From contig NZ_JACHWZ010000017.1 of NCBI RefSeq assembly GCF_014191725.1, forward strand, positions 62,001-126,000: a stretch of DNA of 64,000 nt, written 5' to 3'. Position 1 is the stretch's first letter. Each line of letters starts with the position of its first letter. The notes under the pieces were generated by a model. The model saw nothing but the letters and a program-made list of their open reading frames with translations. It searched no databases and was not told the DNA's origin. The position numbers and the translations under genes are program-made. The stretch is from Microbulbifer rhizosphaerae (GTDB taxonomy: Bacteria; Pseudomonadota; Gammaproteobacteria; Pseudomonadales; Cellvibrionaceae). This document shows, one piece after another, positions 47,596-55,710 of the stretch.

Positions 47596-49455
47596 ATGAA
47601 CGCTGAGCAGTTCACTATCCTCGCCATTCTCGCCGCCACCGTGGTGCTGTTCATATCGGGCCGCTGGCGACACGATATGGTGGCGCTTGCGTCGCTGTTT
47701 GCCTGCGTATTTGTCGGCCTCATCGAACCCGCCGACGCCTTTATGGGGTTTGCCCACCCGGCGGTGGTCACCGTGGCCTCGGTGCTGATCCTGAGCCGGG
47801 GGCTGCAAAGTACCGGGGCAATGGACATGCTGGCCCAGCGGCTGATGCCCAAAACCGATTCCCCCACCCTCGCCATTGGTGTTCTCGCCGCCGTCGGTGC
47901 GGTGATGTCCGGCTTTATGAACAATGTGGGTGCCATGGCGCTGCTGATACCGGTGGCTGCGGATGTGGCGGGCAAATGCCAGCTGCCGCCCGGCAAGGTC
48001 CTGATGCCGTTGTCTTTCGGCACCATCCTCGGAGGCATGACCACCCTGATCGGTACGCCGCCGAACCTGATCGTATCAGGCTTCCGCGCCAGCGTTGGGG
48101 CCGGCAGTTACGGCATGTTCGATTTCACCCCGGTGGGGCTCACGGTGGCTCTGGTTGGGGTGACCTTTGTGGCGCTGCTCGGCTGGCGGCTGGTGCCTAT
48201 GCGCACCCAGGCCGGTGCCGCCACTTTCGACACCGGTACCTACCTGACGGAGGCGGTGGTGGAGGAGAAGAGTTCTGCCGCCGGTAAATCCCTGGCGGAG
48301 ATCGAGGAGATCCTCAGCGAGGCGGATGCCCAGGTGGTGGGCCTGGTGCGCAACGAGCGGCGATTGTCCGTGGCCTCGCCGGGCAGGGCGGTGTATGAAG
48401 GCGATATCCTGGTGATCGAGGCGGAGCCCGAATCCCTCTCCGCGGCGATTTCCACCCTGGGGCTAAAACTGGAGGGGGAGAAATCCCAGGAGGAGGAAGA
48501 GGAAAACAAGAAGAAGGAGGAGTCCTCCCCGAGTCGGTTGCGGCGCGATAAGCGGTCGAAATCCGACGACAAGGAGGAATCCAAATCTTCCGAGGACAGC
48601 GAGGCCCTGTTACGCGAACTGGTGGTGATGCCCGATTCCCCCCTGGTGGGCCGCTCGGTAGAGGCGATGCGCATCCGCACCCACTATGAGATCAGCCTGC
48701 TGGCGCTCTCCCGCCAGGGTCGCCGCTCGGTGCGCCGACTGCGCTCGACGCCGATGCGCGCCGGGGACGCGCTGTTGATGCTGGGCACCGATGCGCGCCT
48801 GAACAATTTCGCCAGCGAACAGGGCTGCGTGCCGCTGGCGCAGCGCTCGATCAATATTCCCCATATGCACAAGGCCGCCATCGCCCTGCTGGCCATGGCT
48901 CTTGCCGTGGCCGGCGCGGCCTTTGGGCTGCTGCCAGCGGCTATTTCCTTCTCCGCCTGCGTGCTGGCGTTCATGGTGTTCAAGGTACTGCCTTTGCGCG
49001 AGGTATACGGGGCCATAGACGGGTCGGTGGTTGTGCTGCTGGGGGCTCTTATTCCCGTCGCGGGAGTGATGGAGTCCACCGGCGCCGCCGAGCTGGTCGC
49101 CAAGGGCATGCTGGAGTACGTCGCCCGGGGGCACGCGGTGGTGGCCGTGGCGCTGCTGCTGGTGATCACCATGACCCTGTCGGACTTTATGAACAACGCC
49201 GCCACCGCCGCGGTGATGTGCCCCATCGCCCTGGGGGCGGCAGCGCAACTGGAGGTCAACGCGGACAGCTTCCTGATGGCGGTGGCCATAGGCGCATCCT
49301 GCGCCTTCCTGACCCCGATCGGACACCAGAACAATACCCTGATCCTCGGTCCCGGCGGTTTCCGGTTTGGTGATTACTGGCGCATGGGGTTGCCGATGGA
49401 GATTCTGGTGGTGGTGGTCGCTATTCCGATGCTGCTGTGGGTCTGGCCGCTGTAA
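47596..49455 (+). CDS. SLC13 family permease with two RCK_C domains
   Basis: A 619-residue divalent-anion:Na+ symporter-like protein. N-terminal helices carry AVGAVMSGFMNNVGAMALLI and GGMTTLIGTPPNLIVSGFRA, the SLC13 Na+/substrate hairpin. Two cytoplasmic TrkA-C/RCK_C domains follow (about 215-300 and 340-420), joined by a highly charged linker (about 298-335, Glu/Lys/Ser only in long runs). C-terminal helices repeat the motif (LSDFMNNAATAAVMCPIALG; LTPIGHQNNTLILGPGGFRF). It may carry sulfate or dicarboxylate. A REP palindrome follows at 49470. Confidence 0.9.
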   Translation: MNAEQFTILAILAATVVLFISGRWRHDMVALASLFACVFVGLIEPADAFMGFAHPAVVTVASVLILSRGLQSTGAMDMLAQRLMPKTDSPTLAIGVLAAVGAVMSGFMNNVGAMALLIPVAADVAGKCQLPPGKVLMPLSFGTILGGMTTLIGTPPNLIVSGFRASVGAGSYGMFDFTPVGLTVALVGVTFVALLGWRLVPMRTQAGAATFDTGTYLTEAVVEEKSSAAGKSLAEIEEILSEADAQVVGLVRNERRLSVASPGRAVYEGDILVIEAEPESLSAAISTLGLKLEGEKSQEEEEENKKKEESSPSRLRRDKRSKSDDKEESKSSEDSEALLRELVVMPDSPLVGRSVEAMRIRTHYEISLLALSRQGRRSVRRLRSTPMRAGDALLMLGTDARLNNFASEQGCVPLAQRSINIPHMHKAAIALLAMALAVAGAAFGLLPAAISFSACVLAFMVFKVLPLREVYGAIDGSVVVLLGALIPVAGVMESTGAAELVAKGMLEYVARGHAVVAVALLLVITMTLSDFMNNAATAAVMCPIALGAAAQLEVNADSFLMAVAIGASCAFLTPIGHQNNTLILGPGGFRFGDYWRMGLPMEILVVVVAIPMLLWVWPL

Positions 49456-49469
49456 ATGGTCGGTGACGG

Positions 49470-49528
49470 TGTAGGAGCGGCCGCTGGCCGCGATCGGCCT
49501 TCAATCGCGGCCAGCGGCCGCTCCTACA
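49470..49528. repeat. REP-like palindrome with 25-bp perfect arms
   Basis: Arms 49470-49494 and 49504-49528 (TGTAGGAGCGGCCGCTGGCC then GCGAT, and its exact complement) around a nine-base loop, between the convergent SLC13 and CBS genes. It shares the GTAGGAGCG core with 932-1000. It can form a very strong hairpin and may block transcription from both sides. Confidence 0.75.
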
Positions 49529-49539
49529 GGGGAATTTAT

Positions 49540-49986
49540 TCAGGCGACGGAGTCATCTTCCTGCCGCGCCAGGTCCGCCAGGTATTCGCTGCAGAAGCGC
49601 AGGGCGTCGGTGACGGTGACAATTCCCGCCAATTCCCCTTCGCGCATCACTAGCACGGAGCCGATGCCCGTTTCGGCCATGGCCAGCAGTATCCTGTCCA
49701 GCGGGTCGTGAATATCGGCGATATAGGGGCGGCGGGCACAGAGATCGTGCACATACAGCTGCTGCTCCTCCAGGCGGTGGCCGGGGGCATTGGCCCTTTC
49801 GATATCCCGCCGCGATATAACCGTCTCCAGGTCGCCGTCGCGGGTGACCGGCAGGTGGTGTACCCCATGCTCCTCCATGAGCGCCAGCGCCTCCTCTACG
49901 GTGGCGCTTATATCGATATGGTAGGGGAAGGGGGTCATCAGTGCCGCCAGGGTGGGCATATGATGGATATTGCGGGGTTTGGACAT
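49540..49986 (-). CDS. CBS-domain pair protein
   Basis: A 148-residue protein made of two CBS motifs (about 15-70 and 80-140): MTPFPYHIDISATVEEALAL, HHLPVTRDGDLETVISRRDI, then VLMREGELAGIVTVTDALRF. Paired CBS domains bind adenine nucleotides and act as energy or ion-strength sensors; this one has no attached effector domain. The start may be ATG 49986 (chosen, MSKPRNIHH) or ATG 50019; neither has a strong ribosome binding site. Confidence 0.85.
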   Translation of the reverse strand: MSKPRNIHHMPTLAALMTPFPYHIDISATVEEALALMEEHGVHHLPVTRDGDLETVISRRDIERANAPGHRLEEQQLYVHDLCARRPYIADIHDPLDRILLAMAETGIGSVLVMREGELAGIVTVTDALRFCSEYLADLARQEDDSVA

Positions 49987-50019
49987 AGGCACAAAACCTG
50001 AATCAGGAGACGGTTGCAT

Positions 50020-50397
50020 TCAAAAGCATAGGCCAGTGGCGGATGTTCACCAAATCGTCCCCTGGGCGTTGATTATAGCGATATAGTCAAATATCGGTTG
50101 ATATTTACCGGCGAAAGCTTATTATTCGCGACCTCTGCCCAAGTTCTGCGCAGACTCTGTAATATCGGGGCTCCCCGGCTCGCAAGGAGTTGCCGATTTA
50201 CTGATTTTCAGCCGTTTGGCTGCAAATATAGTTTCACATGTTATATACCGTGATATTTACACTTCTTATCCGATAAAAGCCGGATAGGGGGTTTATTAAG
50301 CAATTTATATCGTCCGGTTTCCGGAGCCCAAACCCTGTGCCGTTTTGCGGTTCAGTTACTATCTCTGTATTTGATAACAGCAGTTGAGGTTTATTGA
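50020..50397. other. AT-rich regulatory stretch upstream of the H-NS-like gene
   Basis: About 380 bases, clearly AT-richer than the flanks, with several GATAT/ATATC runs. No gene seen. Such AT-rich DNA before an H-NS-like gene would fit autoregulation by the protein; this is inference. Confidence 0.45.
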
Positions 50398-50871
50398 ATG
50401 TTTCAGGAATACGATCAAATCGAACAACAAATCGCCGAGCACCAGGCAAAAATTGAAGAGCTGCAACAACAGCGGGAGCAGGTCGAACGCAAAAAGCAGG
50501 GCGTTATCGCTTTCGACAAGGCCCTGGTAAACCTGGCTGCGGAATACGATATGGCGGAGGAGGAATTCTTCGTTGCGCGCGCCGAGGAAATGGTGAACTG
50601 GCTGGTGGGCCAGCTGAACCAGGAGGATGCACCGGACTATATCCAAAGCCTCAAGTCCCGCGTCGCCCGCTCCCTGAAACGCGAAGGCGATTCCCCCCGT
50701 CGCACCCGTCGCGCGGTCGCCGCCAAATCCAGCGAACCGAAACTGGAGACCGGTCACTACCGCAACCCCTACACCGGCGCCACCGTGGAAAAGAAAAAGC
50801 GCAATCCCAAGCAGCTGAATGACTGGATTGCCGAGCACGACCTGGAAACCGTTAAGACCTGGAAGATCTAG
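50398..50871 (+). CDS. H-NS-like nucleoid-associated protein
   Basis: A 157-residue H-NS family protein. An N-terminal coiled coil (1-60, rich in Glu/Gln/Lys: QIAEHQAKIEELQQQREQVE) should mediate oligomer formation. A basic linker (about 95-115, RRTRRAV) leads to the C-terminal DNA-binding domain ETGHYRNPYTGATVEKKKRN with PKQLNDWIAEH. Such proteins bind AT-rich, often foreign, DNA and silence it. GAGG nine bases before the ATG; the promoter region is itself AT-rich. Confidence 0.85.
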   Translation: MFQEYDQIEQQIAEHQAKIEELQQQREQVERKKQGVIAFDKALVNLAAEYDMAEEEFFVARAEEMVNWLVGQLNQEDAPDYIQSLKSRVARSLKREGDSPRRTRRAVAAKSSEPKLETGHYRNPYTGATVEKKKRNPKQLNDWIAEHDLETVKTWKI

Positions 50872-50922
50872 TCCCTCCAGCTCCCCGTGTCGCGGCTGTG
50901 GCCGCGATATTCCTTTCGGTTA

Positions 50923-51636
50923 CTACCGGGAATTTTCCAGCAGCTCCCGCACAAATCCGGCCACTACCTCGGAAGCCGGTCCGTAGCGATGCTCGTGGAA
51001 AGCGTCGTGTGTGCTGCCCGGCTCCAGGTTCAGTTCCACACTGTGGGCGCCGGCGGCGTTGGCGCATTCGACAAAGCCCGCCGCCGGGTACACATTGCCC
51101 GAGGTGCCGATGCTGATAAATAAATCGCACCCGCTGAGCGCATCGGAGATACGCTCCATTTCCAGCGGCATTTCCCCGAACCAGACCACGTGCGGGCGCA
51201 AACTGCCCGACACCCCGCAGCAGTTGCATGGATCGCCGGTGCGCAAGTCGCCGCGGATCGGGTAGAGACTGCCGGTATTGCCGCAACGCGCTTTGAGCAA
51301 TTCCCCGTGCATATGGATCAGGTTGCGGCTGCCGGCGCGCTCGTGGAGGTCGTCGATATTCTGGGTGACCAGCAGGAGATCGCCGGGGAATTCCCGCTCC
51401 AGTTCCGCCAACGCCTGGTGCGCTGCGTTGGGTGCGATCTGCGGGGAGAGCAGTTGCCGGCGCCGCTCGTTGTAAAAGCGCTGTACCAGCTCCGGGTCGC
51501 GGTCAAAGGCCTCGGGAGTGGCCACGTCTTCCAGGCGGTGGTTCTCCCACAGGCCGTCGGCGCCGCGGAAGGTACGAATGCCGGACTCGGCGGAGACGCC
51601 TGCGCCGGTGAGTACGACAATGTGTTGATATTTCAT
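50923..51636 (-). CDS. cobB: Sir2-type NAD-dependent protein deacylase (CobB)
   Basis: A 237-residue sirtuin. The NAD-binding motif is [32 protein letters not shown] gives the nicotinamide-pocket residues, His110 in IHMHGELL is the catalytic base, and the zinc cysteines lie in [10 protein letters not shown] and CNCCG. VWFGEMP is typical of the class III bacterial (CobB) group, which removes acyl groups from lysines of metabolic enzymes. Ends 51 bp past the H-NS-like gene, convergent with it. Confidence 0.93.
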   Translation of the reverse strand: MKYQHIVVLTGAGVSAESGIRTFRGADGLWENHRLEDVATPEAFDRDPELVQRFYNERRRQLLSPQIAPNAAHQALAELEREFPGDLLLVTQNIDDLHERAGSRNLIHMHGELLKARCGNTGSLYPIRGDLRTGDPCNCCGVSGSLRPHVVWFGEMPLEMERISDALSGCDLFISIGTSGNVYPAAGFVECANAAGAHSVELNLEPGSTHDAFHEHRYGPASEVVAGFVRELLENSR

Positions 51637-51794
51637 GACTGTCGATTTTGCGGCGGGGGTGGGGCAAACACAAGCTCCGCCCCCACTAGCGACGTGCGCC
51701 GGTATGACGAATGTATTTCGAAGTGGATAAGAGCTAAATCCGCCAAAAGCGGGCCTTCGGCCCGCATGCCGAGCTGGGGCTCGGCGCTCCCGGC

Positions 51795-53090
51795 TTAGTG
51801 CATTTTCAACGGCGGCTTCACAAACCGGTTGGCCCGTCCCACCAGGTAGATCAGCATCGCCTTGGCCCAGCCGTGCACCGCCGCCAGGTGCATGCGATAC
51901 AGGGAGCGGTAGGCGAAGCCGGCGATACGCCCCTCGATGGTGAGGCTGCCCTTGACCAGCGCGCCCATCAGGTTGCCCACCGCGGTGTGTTTGCTCAGGG
52001 AGACCAGCGAGCCGTGGTCGCGGTAGTGGAATTCCTTCAGCGGGCGTCCTTCGATTGTTGCGATCAGGTTGTACTCGGCAACCCCCGCCATCTGCTGAGC
52101 CGCCTGGGCGCGCGGGGGCACCTTCTGGCCGGCGCTGTCAGTGCAGCCGGCGCAGTCGCCGAGGGCGAAGATATGGGGATCGCTGACGCTCTGCAGGTCC
52201 GCGGTGACTTCGATCTGGTTGAGCCGGTTGGTGGCCAGGCTGTCCAGTTGGGCCAGGAAGTCCGCGGCTTTTACCCCCGCGGCCCAGACGCGAATGGACG
52301 CGGGGATTTCCTCGCCGTTCGCGGTGACGAAGCCCTCCCTGTTCGCTTCCGACACGGCGCAGTTGGTCATCACCCGTACTCCCAGGCGGCTGAGTTCCCG
52401 CTCGGCGTTGTTGCCCAGGCGCGGCGGCAGTGCGGGCAGCAGATGGGGGCCGGCTTCGATCAGGGTGACTTGCAGGGCGCGGCGGGCGATATGGCCGTAA
52501 TGGCCCATCTGCCGGGTGGTGTCCATCAGCTCCGCGGCCAGCTCCACCCCGGTGGCGCCGCCGCCGACAATGGCGATCTGCATATTGTCGGTGACGTGGG
52601 TTTCCAGTTGCAGGAAGCTGTCCAGCAGCAGGCGGTGGAATCGCCGCGCCTGTTCGCTGCTGTCGAGGAACACGCAGTGATCGCGTACCCCCGGGGTGTG
52701 GAAATCGTTGCTCTGGCTGCCCAGGGCCAGCACCAGGTAGTCGTACTCCAGTTCACGCGCCGGTACCAACTGGCGCCCCTCGCTGTCCAGCACCGGGCTT
52801 AACTCGATCACCTGCCGGCTGCGATCGAGCTTGTGCAGGCTGCCCAGTTGGAAATCGAAGCCGTTGCCCCGGGCGTGCACCTGGTAATTGAGTGCGTCCA
52901 GGCTGGAATCCAGTGCGCCGGTGGCTACCTGGTGCAGCAGGGGTTTCCAGATATGGGTGCGATTCCTGTCCACCAGGGTGACGTGCGCCGCGGGGGATTT
53001 GCGCTGACGTTTGCGCGAGAAATAGTGGCCCAGCCGGGTGGCCAGCTGCAGACCGCCGGCGCCGCCGCCGACGATAACGATTTTCTTCAT
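51795..53090 (-). CDS. ndh: Type II NADH:quinone oxidoreductase (NDH-2)
   Basis: A 431-residue FAD enzyme that oxidises NADH and passes electrons to quinone without pumping protons. FAD site [24 protein letters not shown] site [20 protein letters not shown], and FALGDCAGC for the second FAD contact. The C-terminal region ([20 protein letters not shown]) forms the amphipathic membrane anchor. Start 53090 follows AGGAAGACCTT. It lies 159 bp downstream of the SelD fusion gene, whose first half is a paralogous NDH-2-like domain. Confidence 0.92.
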   Translation of the reverse strand: MKKIVIVGGGAGGLQLATRLGHYFSRKRQRKSPAAHVTLVDRNRTHIWKPLLHQVATGALDSSLDALNYQVHARGNGFDFQLGSLHKLDRSRQVIELSPVLDSEGRQLVPARELEYDYLVLALGSQSNDFHTPGVRDHCVFLDSSEQARRFHRLLLDSFLQLETHVTDNMQIAIVGGGATGVELAAELMDTTRQMGHYGHIARRALQVTLIEAGPHLLPALPPRLGNNAERELSRLGVRVMTNCAVSEANREGFVTANGEEIPASIRVWAAGVKAADFLAQLDSLATNRLNQIEVTADLQSVSDPHIFALGDCAGCTDSAGQKVPPRAQAAQQMAGVAEYNLIATIEGRPLKEFHYRDHGSLVSLSKHTAVGNLMGALVKGSLTIEGRIAGFAYRSLYRMHLAAVHGWAKAMLIYLVGRANRFVKPPLKMH

Positions 53091-53249
53091 AAGGTCTTCC
53101 TGTCGACTGCTAAAAACCGATTCCCCAATCTGTGAAAGACCATCGCTGCTTTTTTTCGTCGCCGGATTGTCGGCGCTGTGTTGTGGCGCCAGTATCCCCC
53201 AGCGGTGCGCGATTGGCAATTTGCGCGGGCTGGGGACACCCCGGCGCTC

Positions 53250-55538
53250 CTACAAGGCGGTTTCACTTTGCGCGGCCAGCTGCTGCCAGTCCACCTTTCT
53301 AGCCAGTCGTATTGGTCGTCCACCGGCGGTATTTACCACGCCGACAATTGCCGCCCGCTCGCACCCCGCCAGTTGCAGGGCGCGTACACATTCCTCCGCT
53401 TGGGCGGCCGGTATCGCGGCGAGCAGTCCGCCGCAGGTCTGCGGATCGGTGAGCAGCGCCCAGTGGGGCAGCGCACCCCACTCGCCGGGGTTGTCGACGC
53501 TGCCATAGGCGGTGGCATTCTGCGGCTGCAGGCTGGACAACCAGCCCTGTTCCGCGCAGTGGGCGGCGCCGGACAGCAGCGGCAGGTTTTCCGCAATCAG
53601 GGTCGCGCCGAGGGGACCTGTCCCGCCGCCGGCATGGTCGAGGCCGAGCATTTCCAGCAGATGGCCGAGCAGGCCGAAGCCGGTGATATCGGTGAGGGCG
53701 CGGGCGCTGTGGCGGGCGAAGATTTCCGCGGCGGCGGCGTTACTCTTCAGCATGGTCTCCAATGCGTCCTGCAGCCAGCGGCTGCGCGCTTTTCCCAGCC
53801 CCTCGGCGGCGAACAGGGTGCCCACGCCCAGCGGTTTGCTCAGCACCAGGCAGTCGCCGGGGCGGGCGCCGGTCTTTTCCAGCAATTGGTCAGGACTGGC
53901 GATGCCGTTGACCGTGAGACCCAGTTGCAGTTCCGCACCCTCGGCGGTGTGGCCGCCGCTCAAGGCGCAGTGGTGGCGGTTGAGTTCCAGCGCCGCGCCG
54001 TCGAGCAGCTGTTGCAGGTCGCGCCGCGCCAGTTCCGCGGTCGCCAGCGGCAGGGTGACCAGCGCCTGGGCGGCGACGGGCTGGGCGTGCATGGCGAACA
54101 GGTCCGACAATGCGTGCAGCGCCGCCAGGCGGCCGAACAGCCAGGGGTCGGAGACCAGCGCGCGCAGCTGATCCGAACTCTGCACCAGCAGTTTGCCGTG
54201 GGGCAGATCCATCACCGCGGCGTCGTCACCCGCACCGCGGCGCAAGTATGGGGACTGCTGCGGCGGCAGTTTTTCCAGAGCGCGGTTCAGCACCTCGGCG
54301 CCCACCTTGGCGCCGCAGCCGCTGCAGCGCATTTTCTCCAGCGCGATACCACTGCGTTCGCCGATGATTTCCCGCGGGCGCCGCGGCGGCTCCATGGCCA
54401 TGACCAGAGACAATTCGCTGAAGCGACGCATAAAAGCGCGGTCGATATGGTTTTTCCAGCGCCAGAGGCCGCCGCCCGCGACCGCGAGGCCGTTGCGCAC
54501 CGCCACGGCGCGCTTGCCGCCGCAGGAGAGCAGGCTGAGGAAATGTCTCTGCGGCCGGAAGTCTTTCAGCGGCTTTCTCATAAGGGCCGCGCGCAGGTTG
54601 TGGAACAGCACCGGACCCTGGCGCACCGCGTAGACTCCGGCCTTGGGCAGCGGCTGCTCGGCGAAGCTGGCCACGTCGCCGACGGCGAAAATATTTGCCC
54701 GACCCTGTGCGCGCAGTTTTTCATCCACCAGTACGAAGCCGCGCTCGTCCAGGGCCAGGCCACTACCCGCCAGCCAGGGCGGCGCGCTGGCCTGGGTGCA
54801 GAGCAGCACCCGGTCCAGCGCCAGGGTGCGGCCGTCTTCGCCACGCAGTCCGCCGCCGGTGATTTCCGCCACCGGCCAGTTGCGGTGCACCTGTATCCCG
54901 AGTCTGTCCATTTCCCGCGACACCAGTCTGCGCGCCAGGGGTGGGTACTGCTCCGGCAGGCGGTCGCTGTTGTGCACCAGATGCACTTCGGCACGGTTAC
55001 TCTCTGCACGGTTGTTGAGGGCGTGGGCTACCGCCATCGCCAGTTCACAGCCGCCGGCGCCGCCGCCCACCACGCCGAGTTTCAGCGGCGCACCGCTGTC
55101 CCGCATCAGTTCCTGGAGCTGCTGCCAGTGGCGGTGGAAGTCGCCGACAGGTTTTACCGGAATCGCCAGTTCCGAGCCCGGGATATCCCGCGCGGGGGTG
55201 GCGCCCACGTCCAGCGACAGCAGGTCGAATTCCAACTCCGGGCGATCGGCCAGGGAAATGCTGCGCTGATGCAGATCGATGTGCCGGGCGCTGGCCTGTA
55301 TAAAGCGCGCGCCGGCGGCGCGGCAGAGGCGCGCCAGGTCGATATGGATTTCATCTGTGCGGTAGTGGCCCGCCACCAGCCCCGGCAACATACCGGAGTA
55401 GGCGGTTTGCATTTGCGGTGAGACCAGGGTCAGGCGCGCCCCCGGCAGCGGGTTCATGGCCCACATTCTCAGCACTATGGTGTGGGCGTGGCCGCCGCCG
55501 ACCAGGACGATATCCTGGTAATTGGGGTACTCCTGCAT
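53250..55538 (-). CDS. selD: Selenophosphate synthetase fused to an NDH-2-like oxidoreductase domain
   Basis: A 762-residue fusion. Residues 1-375 are an NDH-2-like flavoprotein (FAD site IVLVGGGHAH, NAD site LGVVGGGAGGCELA, FAVGDVASFAEQPL). Residues about 395-762 are SelD, which makes selenophosphate from selenide and ATP. CSGCGAKVG places Cys408 and Lys411 at the positions of catalytic Cys17 and Lys20 in E. coli, and GAGDDAAVM, SGGHTAEGAE and TDITGFGLLGH are the ATP-site blocks. It uses Cys, not selenocysteine. The flavin domain may reduce a selenium precursor for the kinase. It supplies MnmH (46459-47517). Confidence 0.94.
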   Translation of the reverse strand: MQEYPNYQDIVLVGGGHAHTIVLRMWAMNPLPGARLTLVSPQMQTAYSGMLPGLVAGHYRTDEIHIDLARLCRAAGARFIQASARHIDLHQRSISLADRPELEFDLLSLDVGATPARDIPGSELAIPVKPVGDFHRHWQQLQELMRDSGAPLKLGVVGGGAGGCELAMAVAHALNNRAESNRAEVHLVHNSDRLPEQYPPLARRLVSREMDRLGIQVHRNWPVAEITGGGLRGEDGRTLALDRVLLCTQASAPPWLAGSGLALDERGFVLVDEKLRAQGRANIFAVGDVASFAEQPLPKAGVYAVRQGPVLFHNLRAALMRKPLKDFRPQRHFLSLLSCGGKRAVAVRNGLAVAGGGLWRWKNHIDRAFMRRFSELSLVMAMEPPRRPREIIGERSGIALEKMRCSGCGAKVGAEVLNRALEKLPPQQSPYLRRGAGDDAAVMDLPHGKLLVQSSDQLRALVSDPWLFGRLAALHALSDLFAMHAQPVAAQALVTLPLATAELARRDLQQLLDGAALELNRHHCALSGGHTAEGAELQLGLTVNGIASPDQLLEKTGARPGDCLVLSKPLGVGTLFAAEGLGKARSRWLQDALETMLKSNAAAAEIFARHSARALTDITGFGLLGHLLEMLGLDHAGGGTGPLGATLIAENLPLLSGAAHCAEQGWLSSLQPQNATAYGSVDNPGEWGALPHWALLTDPQTCGGLLAAIPAAQAEECVRALQLAGCERAAIVGVVNTAGGRPIRLARKVDWQQLAAQSETAL

Positions 55539-55710
55539 GGTCTCTCGCGGATAGTAATGATCAATTAATAGGCAGTCTAATGGCCGAACCGGCGTACGCG
55601 CATTATTGCGCGTCAGCTTACAAAAATCCCCGTGGCGCTGGTCTTTAATTAGTGGGCGCCGCTGCAGCCCCCTGTTTCGCCAAATTCATTTTCAGCGCTG
55701 TTTACCAATA

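Noticed and set aside
53178..55421. Long open frame (747 codons) on the plus strand across the selD fusion
   Set aside because: Gln/Arg/Ala-rich shadow translation of the opposite-strand gene; no recognised motif.
53250..55538. Possible selenocysteine codon in SelD
   Set aside because: The catalytic position is Cys (Cys408), and the frame has no internal UGA, so no recoding is needed.
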